Source: Arachis hypogaea | Taxonomy: Eukaryota > Streptophyta > Magnoliopsida > Fabales > Fabaceae | Direction: 5' to 3' | DNA: 64,000 bases | NCBI RefSeq assembly: GCF_003086295.3 | Contig: NC_092050.1 | Coordinates: forward strand, 144,367,699-144,431,698 | Part shown: one piece after another, positions 1-11,859 of the stretch | How positions within the stretch are numbered: position 1 is the stretch's first letter | Layout: the number at the start of each line of letters is the position of its first letter | The notes under the pieces: model-generated | What the model was told of the DNA's origin: nothing | Seen by the model: the letters and a program-made list of their open reading frames with translations, nothing else | Database searches by the model: none | Program-made: the position numbers and the translations under genes

Positions 1-1340
1 TAATAGTCCATACTTTAACCAAGAATAGATGACGTAAACTGGCGTTCAACGCCAGCCTTCTGCACAAATCTGGCGTCCAGCGCCAGAAAAGGATCCAAAA
101 CCAGAGTTGAACGCCCAAACTGGCACAGAAACTGGCGTTCAACTCCACAAATGGTCTCTGCACGTGCAACACTCAGGCTCAGCCCAAACACACACCAAGT
201 GGGCCCAGAAAGTGGATTTATGCATCAATTACTTACTCATGTAAACCCTAGTAGCTAGTTTATTATAAATAGGACCTCTTACTATTGTATTAGGTATCTT
301 TGGTCTCAGTTTTATTCCATAGTTCATCTTAGGAGACTATTGATCACGTTTTAGGGGGCTGGCCATCTCGGCCATGCCTGGACCTTCCACTTATGTATTT
401 TCAACGGTAGAGTTTCTACACTCCATAGATTAAGGTGTGGAGCTGTGCTGTTCCTCAAAGATTAATGCAAAGTACTTCTGTTTTCTATTCAATTCATCTT
501 ATTTCGCTTCTAAGATATCCATTCGCACCCAAGAACGTGATGAAGGTGATGATTATGTGTGACGCTCATCATCCTTCTCCCCTATGAACGCGTGCCTGAC
601 AAACACTTCTGTTCTACATGAAATAAGCTAGAATGAATATCTCTTAGATCTCCTAACCAGAATCTTCGTGGCGTAAGCTAGAATGATGGCGGCATTCAAG
701 AGAATCCGGAAAGTCTAAACCTTGTCTGTGGTATTCTGAGTAGGATTCAATGATTGAATGACTGTGACGAGCTTCAAACTCGCGATTGTTGGGCGTTAGT
801 GACAGACGCAAAAGGAGGGTGAATCCTATTCCAGCATGATCGAGAACTGACAGATGAATAGCCGTGCCGTGACAGGGTGCGTGAGCATATTATTCACTGA
901 GAGGAGGGGATGTAGCCACTGACAACGGTGATGCCCTTGCATAAAGCCAGCCATGGAAAGGAGTAAGACTGATTGGATGAAGATAGCAGGAAAGCAGAGG
1001 TTCAGAGGAACGAAAGTATCTCCATTCGCTTATCTGAAATTCCTACCAATGATTTACATAAGTATCTCTATCCCTATTTTATTATATAATATTCGAAAAC
1101 ACCATTATCACTTTATATCTGCCTGACTGAGATTTACAAGGTGACCATAGCTTGCTTCATACCAACAATCTCCGTGGGATTCGACCCTTACTCACGTAAG
1201 GTATTACTTGGACGACCCAGTGCACTTGCTGGTTAGTTGTATCGAAGTTGTGACAAATTATGAGTGTGTAATCACGATTACGCGCACCAAGTTGCTCACG
1301 TTGCCAGGGATTGTTCGAGCCTGGACATCACAATTTCGTG
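1..1340 (+). mobile_element. 3' part of a Ty3-gypsy-type LTR with degenerate primer-binding site
   Basis: No long reading frame. The stretch reads as a long LTR: U3-like sequence with several CTGGCGTT/AACGCCAG palindromes near 38-90, a TATA-like TTATAAAT at 263-270, then a leader ending near 1290. Immediately downstream, 1293-1311 matches the plant tRNA-Asp-type primer-binding site (TGGCGCCGTTGCCGGGGAT, from memory) at 14 of 19 positions and is followed by the usual ATTGTTCGAG context. This puts the LTR/internal boundary near 1290 and shows plus-strand orientation. Internal retrotransposon coding sequence is absent because MULE sequence starts by about 1345. The 5' end lies outside the window. 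The family resembles Athila/Tat-like LTRs common in Arachis; that name is inferred. Confidence 0.7.
263..270 (+). promoter_or_regulatory. TATA-like box in the LTR
   Basis: TTATAAAT in an otherwise mixed-composition U3 region, about 1 kb before the primer-binding site. This is a plausible position for the element's own promoter. The assignment rests on motif and position only. Confidence 0.4.
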
Positions 1341-1344
1341 CACC

Positions 1345-1741
1345 AGCAGTCCTAAGGACGAGTCCCGTTCGAGTTGGTGGACAAGTAGACGAGTCTCAAG
1401 CATATTTTCACAGATTTTTCTGGACGTTTCCACCGTGCATCGAGGCATTCCGTCATTGCAAGCCGCTAGTTAGCATTGACGGCACCCATCTGTATGGCAA
1501 GTATGGGGGAACGTTGCTCATCGCGATTGTACAAGACGGCAACTCCAACATTCTACCTGTTGCTTTCGCACTAGTTGAGGGTGAGAATGCAGAGTCTTGG
1601 ACATTCTTTCTCTCCCACCTTCGACAGCACGTGACACCGCAGCCGGGTCTGCTGGTTATATCGGATAGGCATAACGGCATCAAGGCTGCGCTTGAGGCTC
1701 CTGACGGAGGGTGGTTACCTCCATCTGCATTCGACACGTAG
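1345..1741 (+). pseudogene. mudrA transposase fragment (MULE DDE domain)
   Basis: The translation matches the N-terminal half of the MULE transposase domain found intact at 62663-64000: the VGGQVDESQAYFHR segment, the DGTHLYGKYGG block with the first catalytic Asp, QDGNSNILPVAFALVEGE, and SDRHNG with the second Asp. It begins in mid-domain at the LTR junction. A 16-base deletion relative to the intact copy near 1730 changes frame, and the reading frame stops at 1739-1741. The catalytic Glu region, SWIM finger and zinc knuckle are gone. It cannot encode a functional transposase. Confidence 0.85.
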
Positions 1742-1756
1742 AGAAGGCTGAATAGA

Positions 1757-3210
1757 GTACCTCGAGGCCAATGGCCAGCTGAACGTCTCATACCCTGCAG
1801 GCCTAAACCGAGGAAATCGCCAGAAGATCCAAGACTGAAGTAGCTGTAGTTGGCCCGCTAACTTGACCACATGTCTGTTCACCACTCGGCACATGCACCG
1901 GTACAACCATGCCAGTGCTGCAGACCTTCAGCTGTAGGTACCCATCTCCTCAAGCCTAGCTACGTAGGGAAGCCATCTGATGTGAATGCGGTTGCCGGAC
2001 TTGTCGGCAAACAGCTGCGTCCCCAACAACATCATGATGTACGCACAGGCATATCGCCGCACAGTCTTGTCATCGGCTCCCTCGGGGCATTCTCCAAAAG
2101 TCTCCTGGAACTAGCTGCAGTTTACTGCGTACTTCTGAACCTGGCTGGGAGGAGGAACCACTCCAAGCAACTCCTGGAACCACACCCAAGCTGGACGGCC
2201 ACCCTGGATGTATATATGGAATTCTGATAGGCAGCCACTCACGTAACGCCCGTCCACTGGCAAACCCAACTGGTACGCCATGTCCTGAAGTGTGATCGTG
2301 CACTCTCCGAACGGCATATGGAACGTGTACGTCTCCGGACGCCATCGCTCGACAAAGGCACTGACAAGGGCCTCATCTAAGCGGAACCATCTATCGTTTA
2401 GCCTGGCAAGATGGTATAATCCGGCCATCTGCAAGTACGGAACGTATCTGTCATCGAGTCGCATGCCCTGCTGTCGCCGCATGCTCCTGATGCAGCTGCG
2501 CAATACATGCACCGCATTGTTAGAACCAGCTTCATAACCAACGACAAACATAACCAACACGATAAATCATCAACAAAACATCATACAAAATAAAACCGCA
2601 TAACAATCCATTAACGAGAACCACATGGAAAACAACTACCATAAAACCACACAACTAAATCCACTAACATAAAACAGCTAAACTTAAACCATTAACATAA
2701 AACAGCTAACATAAAACAACTAGCACAAACCACTAACATAAAACAACTAACATAAACCACCAACATAAAACAACCAACATAAACCACTAACATAAAACAA
2801 CTAACGTAAACTACTAACATAAAACAGCTAACATAAAATAACTAACACAAACCACTAACATAAAACAACTAACATAAACCACCAACTAAACCACCAACAT
2901 AAAACAACCAACACCTACCGCTAACGTAAAACATGTAACATAAAACAACTAACATAAACCACTAACATAAACCACTTACATAAACCACCAACTAAACCAC
3001 CATCTAACCCGCATGCAAAACCTCTCAACTAAACCACTAGCAATACCACTTCGATTGCTAACATAAACCGCCACTAAAACCGCATGCAAAACTACTAACT
3101 CACATATACCGCTAGCACGAAGTTTTTTATGTACTAACCTCGTCGTTGATGACCCCGACTATATGAGCAACTCCGTCCAACCGATATAACCTTGCCGGAT
3201 CGTCCCCCAT
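1757..3210 (-). pseudogene. Broken plant mobile domain (PMD) gene of element 1
   Basis: Exon 1 is 3210-3139 (starts MGDDPARLYRL, donor GAG|GTTAGT). A long minisatellite intron follows, then exon 2 from about 2516 ([19 protein letters not shown]) across the PMD core ([41 protein letters not shown]). Relative to the copy at 59307-62314 two Trp codons are stops: TAG at 2111-2113 after YAVNCS, and TGA near 1930 in the TYSWGS motif. Homology ends in the PLASRY segment, where it is fused tail to tail with mudrA sequence. PMD genes are known both as host genes (MAIL1/MAIN type) and as passengers of MULEs. Confidence 0.8.
2570..3060. repeat. Minisatellite in PMD intron 1 (element 1)
   Basis: Roughly 13-14 base units of the form AACATAAACCACT/AACAACT are repeated many times with variation. 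The sequence sits wholly between PMD exons 1 and 2 and has a reverse-complement counterpart at 59440-59720 in the other MULE. Confidence 0.8.
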
Positions 3211-3289
3211 CGGCAGAGTATTCCGATCAGGTCTTTGTCGGATCGAATCTGTGTCGTTTTCTCTGGGATTTGGTGGGGTAGTAGAAAGG

Positions 3290-3600
3290 AGCAATGGTTC
3301 GAATGAGGCTGATTCGAACTCCTTATATAGCCGAATAATGAGTAATTCGAACTAGGTGGGTTTGAATTACTATTGGAGCCAAAAAGTGAGTAATTCGAAC
3401 CAGGTTGGTTCGAATTACTTGGTTCGTTATCATTTGCTTAATTCGAACTAGCCTTGTTCGATTTATGAGCATATAGAGTTCGAACCACATTGGTTCGAAT
3501 TATGTACAACTATTTTCCACCCTAATTCGAACTAGGTTGGTTCGATTTACTTGTGAATGTAGTTTGAACCAGGCTGGTTCGAATTACATTAAATTATGCA
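3290..3600. repeat. Subterminal palindrome array of MULE element 1
   Basis: About seven spaced copies of an imperfect palindrome, AATTCGAACC-N4-GGTTCGAATT, lie between the TIR end and PMD exon 1. A TATA-like box (reverse complement of CCTTATATAG, near 3321) lies at the inner edge and fits a promoter for the PMD gene. Confidence 0.75.
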
Positions 3601-3683
3601 TTGGCTCATTGCTGAAACGATTTTCATTTTGGTTTATATGCGTAATTTAAAACTACCCTTGGCTTATTAGGGTTTTTTGCCCT

Positions 3684-4205
3684 AATATTTCTTTATAACA
3701 ATGTCATTTTCCCTATGGACGTAACATTGTTTTAATAAATTAATGAATGAGTAGACATTTATGGTTTAAATCAAGAAATCTATTGTTAGAATTTTTTTTT
3801 TTTGGTCATTCATTTGTTAGAAATTTAAAATATTTTTGGACAAAGTTCAGGCTGGGAAGCCCAACCCAAACCAAACAAGCTCCAGGCAGAAATTTGAATA
3901 TTTAAGTTGTTTATGGGTACGCAATCAAGCTTGACTTCATTCTTCTTTCTTTTTTTTTTTTTTTTTGAGGTGGGCAAGTTGATTAAACAAGCCCACAGCT
4001 ACAATTTTAGGATGATTTTATAATATTTGGGATAGTCTAACTAGCCTACAATTTGTTCATTTATCTTTAATCGTATATGTTAAAATTCTCCTGCTATGGT
4101 TCAATTTAATATCCTTCTTGGAGCTGTGGGGGAGTAGCTTGATTGATTATGATATTCAGTGAATGCTTATAGTAACATTATTTTCTAAAAACTATTTTAA
4201 CAGGA
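3684..4205. repeat. Dispersed repeat, copy 1 (second copy at 21450-21905)
   Basis: Starts exactly at the outer edge of MULE element 1 (AATATTTCTTTATAACAA) and runs to AAAACTATTTTAACAGGA. Nearly the same sequence, with small indels, occurs at 21450-21905. No coding potential was seen. It is probably a fragment of a larger dispersed repeat into which the MULE inserted. Confidence 0.7.
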
Positions 4206-4751
4206 ATATAACAATTACATAGGCAATCATATCAATTTTTTACAAAATCAAACCAAAATAAAACAAACATAGAACTAAAAATACCTATCAAGTCACTGAC
4301 CACGATAATAAACCAACCTATTATTTAGACCTTACGACATAGAGATTTAATCCACAACCAAACTAGGATATTTTAGTAGACTAACATTCATCTTCACAAG
4401 ACCCAATTAAGTAAGGTATTGAACTCTTTCAATATTTTTTATTTATTTATTATTAGTTCATCAAAGATAATTATATATTGCTGATAATATTTTTTCAACT
4501 ATGCATTACTCAATTATATCATCATTTAAATAGTTAATAATGAAGCCAATTAATTGTTGTGAAACATATTTAAAATAAGAATGATAAATTACCTCTTTTA
4601 TAAGTGTAGTTTTTATTTGAATATTTATCTATTATTATATGGAGAGAAGGACTATTGGCACACCTCAATTAATAAAATTTTGCTTAGTTATCCTAAATTA
4701 CCGTTCTTTTTATTTTATACTTAAATTAATAATTTATTAAGTAAAGATCTA
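4206..4751. other. AT-rich intergenic sequence
   Basis: No convincing gene, RNA or repeat structure was seen. It separates the dispersed repeat from the foldback element. Confidence 0.5.
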
Positions 4752-6496
4752 AGGGTTTTTTATTTAAATAAAATATTTGGGCTTCTATATTACATGATTC
4801 CTCTAAATAGTTTTTTTGAACGTGAATCTCCTAAACCATATAATATATAAATCGTCCTAGGGTTGTGTGTTTTAATGAATACATAAATCATTGAACCCTG
4901 GGACGATTTATGCATGAATTGCATACGTGAATAAGGCATAAATCGTCCCAGCTCACTTTGTGTTACGAATAACACGTAAATCGTCCTAGCCTAGGATGAT
5001 TTATGCATTTTAACCTAAAACACTCTACCCTGGCACGATTTACGTGTTTCTTCCTAACCCTCTACCCCTAGCACGATTTACGTACAAATCCCAAACCCAC
5101 AAGCCCTAGGACGATTTTTATTTGTATTTAACAATAATTTTTTAATTTAAAAATTAATTTCTAATCAACATTTAACACTTGATTATTAATAAAAATTATA
5201 TATTAATTTTATAAAAAATATAAAATAATATATACCATTTTTAAAAATTAATCATTTAATCTTTGATTTTTCATAAAAAATAATTAATTAATACAAATAA
5301 TATTTTAAAAACTTAAATTTTGGAAACAAAATAAAATTATTTTAAATATTTTAGCATTTTAAAATAATTTTTTTAGTTACAAAAATTCTTATATTTTGTG
5401 ACAAATAAATAACTTGTTACAAACAATATTGAATTTTGTGACAAATTAATTTTTTATTACAAAATAATTGGAGTTTTTAAAACAAATGAATATTTTGTTA
5501 CAAAATATTTTGAATATTTGCAACAACACACCGATTCGTTATAAAAGCCAAAATAATTTGTAACAAAAAAATCAAATTATTACAAAATATCAAAACATTT
5601 TGTAACAAATTGTATTGTTGTTACAAAATATTATTATTATATAACAATCACTAATTTTTGTTACAAAAATTAATTTTTTATAACAATTTTAAATTTGTTA
5701 GAAAATTTTTGTTACAAATATTTCATTTTCTTATAGTATATATATAATCAAGCCCATAATGTGATTTACATAAATATTTGTGTAGTAGAATATTCTAGAA
5801 CAAATAAATAAGTCAACACAATATAAAATTGATGAATAAATATATGAAAATTAACTTTAATTAATATTAGTTTATTTTTTTATTGTAAATTAATTTTTTA
5901 TTTTTATTTTTTTAAATTTAAAATTTAAAATTTAAAATTTAAAATTTAAAATAAAAATAAATTAAAAAAATTGTAACTTAAAAAATTAACTTCTTAATTG
6001 AACTCAAATTTGATATAGTAGTAAATATGGTGTGATTGCATCAAAAAATGGTTGTCATATAATAAAGAAACACATGTCTTTTTACTCTAGATGAGTTAGA
6101 ATTCGAATTACACATAAAAGTTTTCACATAAATCGTCCTAGGAGCTTGTGGGTTTGGGATTTGCACGTAAATCGTGTTAGGGGGTAGAGGGTTAGGAAGA
6201 AGCACGTAAATCGTGCCAAGGTAGAGTGTTTTAGGTTAAAATGCATAAATAATCCTAGGCTAGGACGATTTACGTGTTATTCGTAACACACAGTGGGTTG
6301 GGACGATTTATGCCTTATTCACCTATGCAATTCATGCATAAATCGTCCTAGGTACAATGATTTATATATTCATTAAAACACATGACTCTAGGACGATTTA
6401 TATATTATATGGTTTAGGGGATTCACGTTCAAGAAAACCATTTAGGGGAATCAGGTAATATAGAAACCCAAATATTTTATTTAAATAAAAAACCCT
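4752..6496. mobile_element. Non-autonomous foldback element with about 365 bp TIRs
   Basis: The ends are long inverted repeats, 4752-5119 and 6128-6496. The outermost bases (AGGGTTTTTTATTTAAATAA) pair with the far end, with only scattered mismatches. Each arm carries spaced AAATCGTCCTAG or AAATCGTGC units, seven or so per arm, several arranged as palindromes. The roughly 1 kb centre is very AT-rich with recurring TTTGTTACAAAA motifs (5380-5720) and no reading frame. Long arms with repeated units match a MULE-like or foldback class. No clean target-site duplication was found by eye. Confidence 0.8.
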
Positions 6497-8383
6497 GTTA
6501 CTCAAACTTATTATCACTAATAATAAACAACAAACAACAAACTTATTATCACTAATAATACTATTGAATTAAATAAACATTATTTTCTTTTTCTTTTGAG
6601 AATGTAATAATAATTATCTGTATAATACATAGTAGGAAGTATATATACTGTACATGATAATAAAAAGAACAATTAACAAATGAATTATAAGATACAACAT
6701 ATATATTCATTAAATATTTTTTCATTGTGCCTATCCGATTTAAACTAGTAACGAATAAACTAAAATCATTATTAAAAAAGTTATGCATATTTAGTTATTT
6801 TACTTGATAATTATATACTTTTTTTAGGAAGGAATTTTATTCTAGCACCTAATAAATGAAAGAAAAAAATTATGTTGTCATTGAAATTTCATTAAGTTTA
6901 AAAATTATTATTAAATTTTTATTTAAGTCAATTTTGTTATGTGTAAAAAGAATTTATTTAATTTGGTTTTATTTTATATTTTTTTTTACTCATCCGCTTC
7001 AAGTTATTTTCATCATATTAATTAGTAAGTACTAACAAAGCTGTTCTTTGGTCACTACCCAAGATGTAAGAACTGAATCGAACCAGTTGATTTAATTGAA
7101 AAACCGATAAATTGATGGCCTGGTTGGTTTTGGTTAAAAGTTTAGACTGTTTCAACCATCAAACCATCAAAAACTGGTTGGTTCATAAAAAACTAACCAA
7201 AACCGATGGATTCGAGCTTCTCTAGCATTTGAATATTGAAAAATATTCAAAAGTGCACGAGTATAAATTCATGCTCATGTCCTCCACCTAAACACTAACA
7301 TAATATTCAAAAGTGCATGAGTATAGATTCAAACTCATGTCCTCCACCTATAAACTAACATACCATGCCACTAGGCTAGTTGCTTTATTATCTTTTTATG
7401 TGCTAATTCTTCTTCTTCTTCTTCACTTTTTTAAATTTAATATTCTTTAAAATTTATATAAATATTAAATATTTTTAATATTTATATTTACATATTAAAA
7501 TGTTAATGAATATATTTATTTTAAATTTTAATTTTAAATTTTTAATTATTTTATATTTTTAGAAAAAAGAATAAATTGATTCTTGATTTTTTGGTCTATG
7601 GATATTTAAATTTTTAACTTCTTCAAAATTTAGATACATCGATCACTGAGTCTAATTTGTTCCATTTTAAAAACTATCCCATGTGTACATCCGTATCAAT
7701 CAGGTCAGTACAACGGGAGTTACGTTTGATTTTTTTGTTAGATCTGACAGACCTAAATGAACATGAGAGATCGGTATATCTAGATTTTAAAAAGATTAAG
7801 GATTTAAATATATTTTTAAACTTTTGAAAACTTAAATGTTCACAGATAAAAAATAAAAGACTTATTTATCTTTTTTCTCATATTTTTATTTATATAGAAC
7901 TAATTTTATCAATTCAACCAGTAATTTATCGATTGAACTAGTAAATGAGTAAACTAGTAACTTAATCGATTCGATTAGTGATTTGGTTCTTACAACTATG
8001 TCACTACCTTTGTTTTTTTTTTAGCTATCATTCTAAGGGTCAATTGGGAATTGCAAGGTGACAAAAGTTTAACATAAAACCTGTGCGTCCTTGGTAACCT
8101 GTATCAAAATGTGCCCCCACTTGCTAGTTGCTACAACCCACTATTTACGAATCGGTCCTTGTTTTTCTGGTTATCTTCATTTGTTCCCCCTGGTCCTTCA
8201 AAGTCTGGATTATTCTTTTCTCACCGAAGCGAGCTCCCTATAAGAATTATGTATTTTGAATAATTCCGAATCCGAATGTACGCGCAGCATGCATATAGTT
8301 AGATTAGGGTTCACATGTATCCACGTGCGCTACAGTGTTTGTGCGTGACAAAGTGTTTATATCCTATCCTATACTTTATTTCA
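6497..8383. other. Intergenic AT-rich region with small repeats
   Basis: No gene was seen. A short tandem repeat of about 32 bases (AACTTATTATCACTAATAAT) occupies 6505-6560. SINE-like copies occur near 7240-7383, listed separately. The rest is AT-rich with no recognised signal. Confidence 0.5.
7240..7383 (-). repeat. tRNA-derived SINE-like relic, partly duplicated
   Basis: Read on the minus strand, 7383-7326 has a tRNA-like A box (TAGCCTAGTGGCATGG) and, about 40 bases on, a B box (GAGTTTGAATC). A second, more diverged partial copy follows at 7243-7300. These look like the heads of a pol III SINE. No full-length body or tail was identified. Confidence 0.4.
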
Positions 8384-11300
8384 GCATGTTTGGAATCATT
8401 AAAATAAGACCGTCCTTTATCAAAAATATTTATGTTTCATCTAAAATTTTAAAATAAATTATCATTAAAACTAATAATTTATTATAAAAAGTATTTTTAA
8501 GTAAAAATAATATTTTAAAACATATAAGTATAAGTAATAGTTTATTTTTAAAATCATAATGTTTTTATTAATTTGATTTCAAGTATAAAATATTAAATAA
8601 TACACACAATCATTTTATATCTATTTTTGTAATTATTTCACTTAAAAATAGTTTCTTTCACATATTCCAAAGGCAATAGATTATTTTAAAAAGAATAAGT
8701 ATTGTTTTAATTTTTTAAGATTTAGAGTCAAAATCAAAATTATTTCAAACTTTATTTTTAATTTAAAATCATCTTTAACATTTTATTTGCTATTAAAATC
8801 ATCATTTCAATTTTTTTTTAACAAAAATACCCTTGTCTCCATCATCCATCACTATCCCCCTTTACTTTCATTAACTATAAGCCATTTTTTTCACTCAACT
8901 ATCCATCATTAATAACAACACAACATTTAAATTTTAAACTTCATATTAACAATAACACAACATTAAAATTTAAGAACAATGCTAACAAAATATCATTCAT
9001 TGTAATTGAATCCTTCAAACTCAATAACATCACAATAATTTATATTGCTTTTGAAAGTAAAAAATTATGACATAGAGAGATAAGAGAGATACAATGTTGT
9101 AATACTCTATCACACAAAATTTTACACCTAAGAAGTTAATCAAAAATGTATCAGAAATTGCATCACACATGTCCAGATAAGCGTAAACGGATAAAGAAGA
9201 TAAAAAAGGATAAACTATATACATAAAGATCAGAGTTCCAAAAAATACAAATATCTAACTCCAAACTTGACCTGCAAAACTAAGGCCGTACAGAGTATAC
9301 AAACATATATATATAACCCAAAAGTCTAACTTAAATTTCAAAATAAACACTTATTTCTCTGATGAGCCAACCTCTAAGAAAGATAAAACATACAATATAC
9401 AAAGCGGAGAATCTATTTACATATATGTACATAAATAAAACACAAACACTAAGTCCTTAAAATAGTTCTTCGCTTCCAAAAGGTCTCTAGTATCCTCAAT
9501 AAGGTGTCTCACGACCTGCATCTGAAAAAAATAATATATGTATGGAATGAGAATCGAGAATACTCAGCATGGTAAATGTGTTTGCATAGTTAATATAAAA
9601 GGTCTCGCGAAAGGCAAAGGCAATCCTAAAATTCTGACACACAGAATTAAACTTAAAGGAATATACTAAACCAGTAGGAAATGCATTCATCATATGCATT
9701 TGTATGTTTTGTATGAGTGTGCATTTGTTTTGCCTTGTCTAATTGCTTATATGTGATTAACTACTATCTGATCTGTTTGCAGTAACTGTTATCTATACAT
9801 GTACTTTCCTTATTTGACTTGTATGTCTTTGCAACTGAGAGACCTTTCGTTTGGCGGAGACGTGACGAGGGTGTTTCCATCGGTGTTTCGGAGGGTTGGA
9901 GGAGACAAAAAGTGAAGTGTTGAGTTAAAGTTAGATTTAGAACTTGAATATCTTAGCTAGTTTATCTAATTTCTGGTTCAGTATATTCCTTTAAGTTTAA
10001 TTCTGAGTATCGGAGTTCTATGATTGCATCTGGCTTTCCTCAAACCTTTTATATTAACTATGCGGGCACCTTTACTATGCTGAAAACTCCCGGTTCTCAT
10101 TCCATACATATATTATTGTTTTTCAAATACAGGTCGTGAGGCACCTCATTGAAGATACTAGAGACCTTCTGGAAGCGAAGAACTATTTTGAGGACTTAGT
10201 ATTTGTGTTTTGTTTATGTACATATATGTAAATAGATTCTCCTCCTTGTATAGTTTATGTTTTATCCCTCTTAGAGGCTGACTTAAAGAAAAAAGTGTTT
10301 ATTTTAGAATTTGAGTTAGACTTTTGAGTTATATATAGATATATATGTGTGTGTATGTATATTCTAGACGGTCTTAACTTCACAGATCGAGTCTGGAACT
10401 TGATATTTGTATCTTTTGAAACTCTGATCTTTATGTATATAGTTTATCCTTCTTTTTGATCTTCTTTATCCATTTACGCTTATCAGGACGAGTGTGGTGC
10501 GATTTTTGATATGCTTTTGATTAACTTCTTTTTCAAGGCTCCTAGTTATGATTTCTTTCGACTATATTTACATGCATATTTTTATTTTTAGAGGTCGTAG
10601 TACCTCGTAACCTCTGATTTACGTCCTAACGTAAAATTCTGTATGGTAGAATGTTACACAATGAGCTCAATAATAATAAGAAGAAGAAAAAGAAGAAGAA
10701 AGAGAAAGAGAGAGTTGGTCAAGGCCAAGTGCAACCAAACACTCCCGACACCATGCAAACAGAGACCCAAAACCCTACCCGACCCTAACCATGCCGACTT
10801 AGAACCTAACCTTATCATTTTTCCCATAGCTCGTGCTTCTCTTCTGTGACCTGCGTTCGCCGGAGCTAGCTAATACAATAGTTGCACTTTGACGAAGAGA
10901 ACTTTAAGGACTAGAGAAGTCAGCGTTTTGACCCTCGTAGTTATCGTTGGTCACTCGTTGAGAGACCGAGATCGCGATGAAGAGGTCCACTTCCATGTAT
11001 AATCTACCTCTATTGCCTGTGGCATCCTTGATTTTGCACTGCCTCTGCTTTTTCCTGGTTCTACTTGAACTCATAGCTTCTCGTTCTCCTTAGTGGTGCC
11101 GTTTTGATATGATACCGCTTCTGCTTCTCCTTCTCCTTCTCTCTTTTACTTCAAAGAAAGAGATTTGGTCGACGACGATGGCAACCCTCAATTCTGCTGA
11201 CGTTGGCGCTGTCCCTTCTCGTCTTCTCTTTTTCTTCTTCTTTTATCATCTTTACTTCTCTCTTTTCTCTCTCTTTTTTTTTTTATATGAATGTGTGTGT

Positions 11301-11624
11301 GTGATTGTTAGTCTGATTATGTTGATAGAGATGAAGAGAGGGTTAGTAAGACAGAGGTAGTAAAATAAGGGTAAAATTATCAAAAAGATGATTTTAATAC
11401 TAAATGAAACATTGAAGATGATTTCGAATTAAAATAAAATTAGAAACAATTTCGATTTTGACCCAAAACTATAGAAATCAAAATAGTGCTTATTCCAATT
11501 TAAAATTATTTTTTAGCTAAAGTATTTAAATATAAATTGATTGTCACATACTCAATTATTTAAAATATATATATACAAATAAAATTGTTGAAAGAAATTT
11601 CATTTTTCAGAATTTCCAAACACG
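8384..11624. mobile_element. 3.2 kb inverted-repeat (foldback) element upstream of the FT gene
   Basis: The outer arms pair: 8384-8850 is the inverted counterpart of 11345-11624. Ends are CATGTTTGGAAT and ATTCCAAACACG-like, and the shared inner text includes AAAATCATCTTTAACATTT-like sequence. An inner pair, about 9050-9690 and 10000-10660, is also inverted and includes TTCTTCGCTTCC/GGAAGCGAAGAA and cognates of GGTCGTGAGGCACCTCATT. The right arm carries an extra GC-richer segment (10665-11340) with purine and pyrimidine tracts and only short, unrecognised frames. No transposase is recognisable. The inner arms resemble LTR-retrotransposon 3' sequence, so this may be a composite. Confidence 0.65.
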
Positions 11625-11740
11625 AATAACATTGTTTCTTTTCTTTCTTTCGACCTTTTCTCCATAATTGGTATTCAATTAAAAAACTCAAAAGGAGAAT
11701 GAATGGGGACCAACCCTACACCCCCCCCCCCTTCTGAAAC

Positions 11741-11749
11741 TATAAATAG
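11741..11749 (+). promoter_or_regulatory. TATA box of the FT-like gene
   Basis: TATAAATAG lies 119 bases before the start codon, directly after a C-rich run at 11721-11731. Position and context fit a core promoter with transcription starting near 11770. Confidence 0.65.
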
Positions 11750-11859
11750 TCCCATATATGTTATACCAAATATAATAAACTCGTAGAATAACACAAAAAC
11801 AATTTAATTATTTGATAGTTAGTGTTAGTTTTGCACTATATCAAAATTCCAAGTTAGCC

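Larger units (their letters stand above)
1345..3683 (-). mobile_element. Internally deleted PMD-carrying MULE (element 1)
   Basis: This is a reverse-oriented, shortened relative of the MULE at 58836-64000. From right to left it holds a terminal inverted repeat ending in GGGCAAAAAAC (reverse strand, near 3683), a subterminal array of TTCGAACC/GGTTCGAA palindromes (3290-3600), PMD exon 1, the PMD minisatellite intron, part of PMD exon 2, and a piece of mudrA on the opposite strand. The 3' part of mudrA, the intergenic region and PMD exons 3-4 are missing; the junction lies near 1741-1760. The left TIR and 5' part of mudrA are also missing, where LTR sequence abuts at about 1345. The element is non-autonomous. 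Confidence 0.8.

Noticed and set aside
10643..11360. Short plus-strand frames with Arg/Lys or Leu/Phe runs
   Set aside because: They translate purine and pyrimidine tracts within the foldback element. No conserved domain or splice context.
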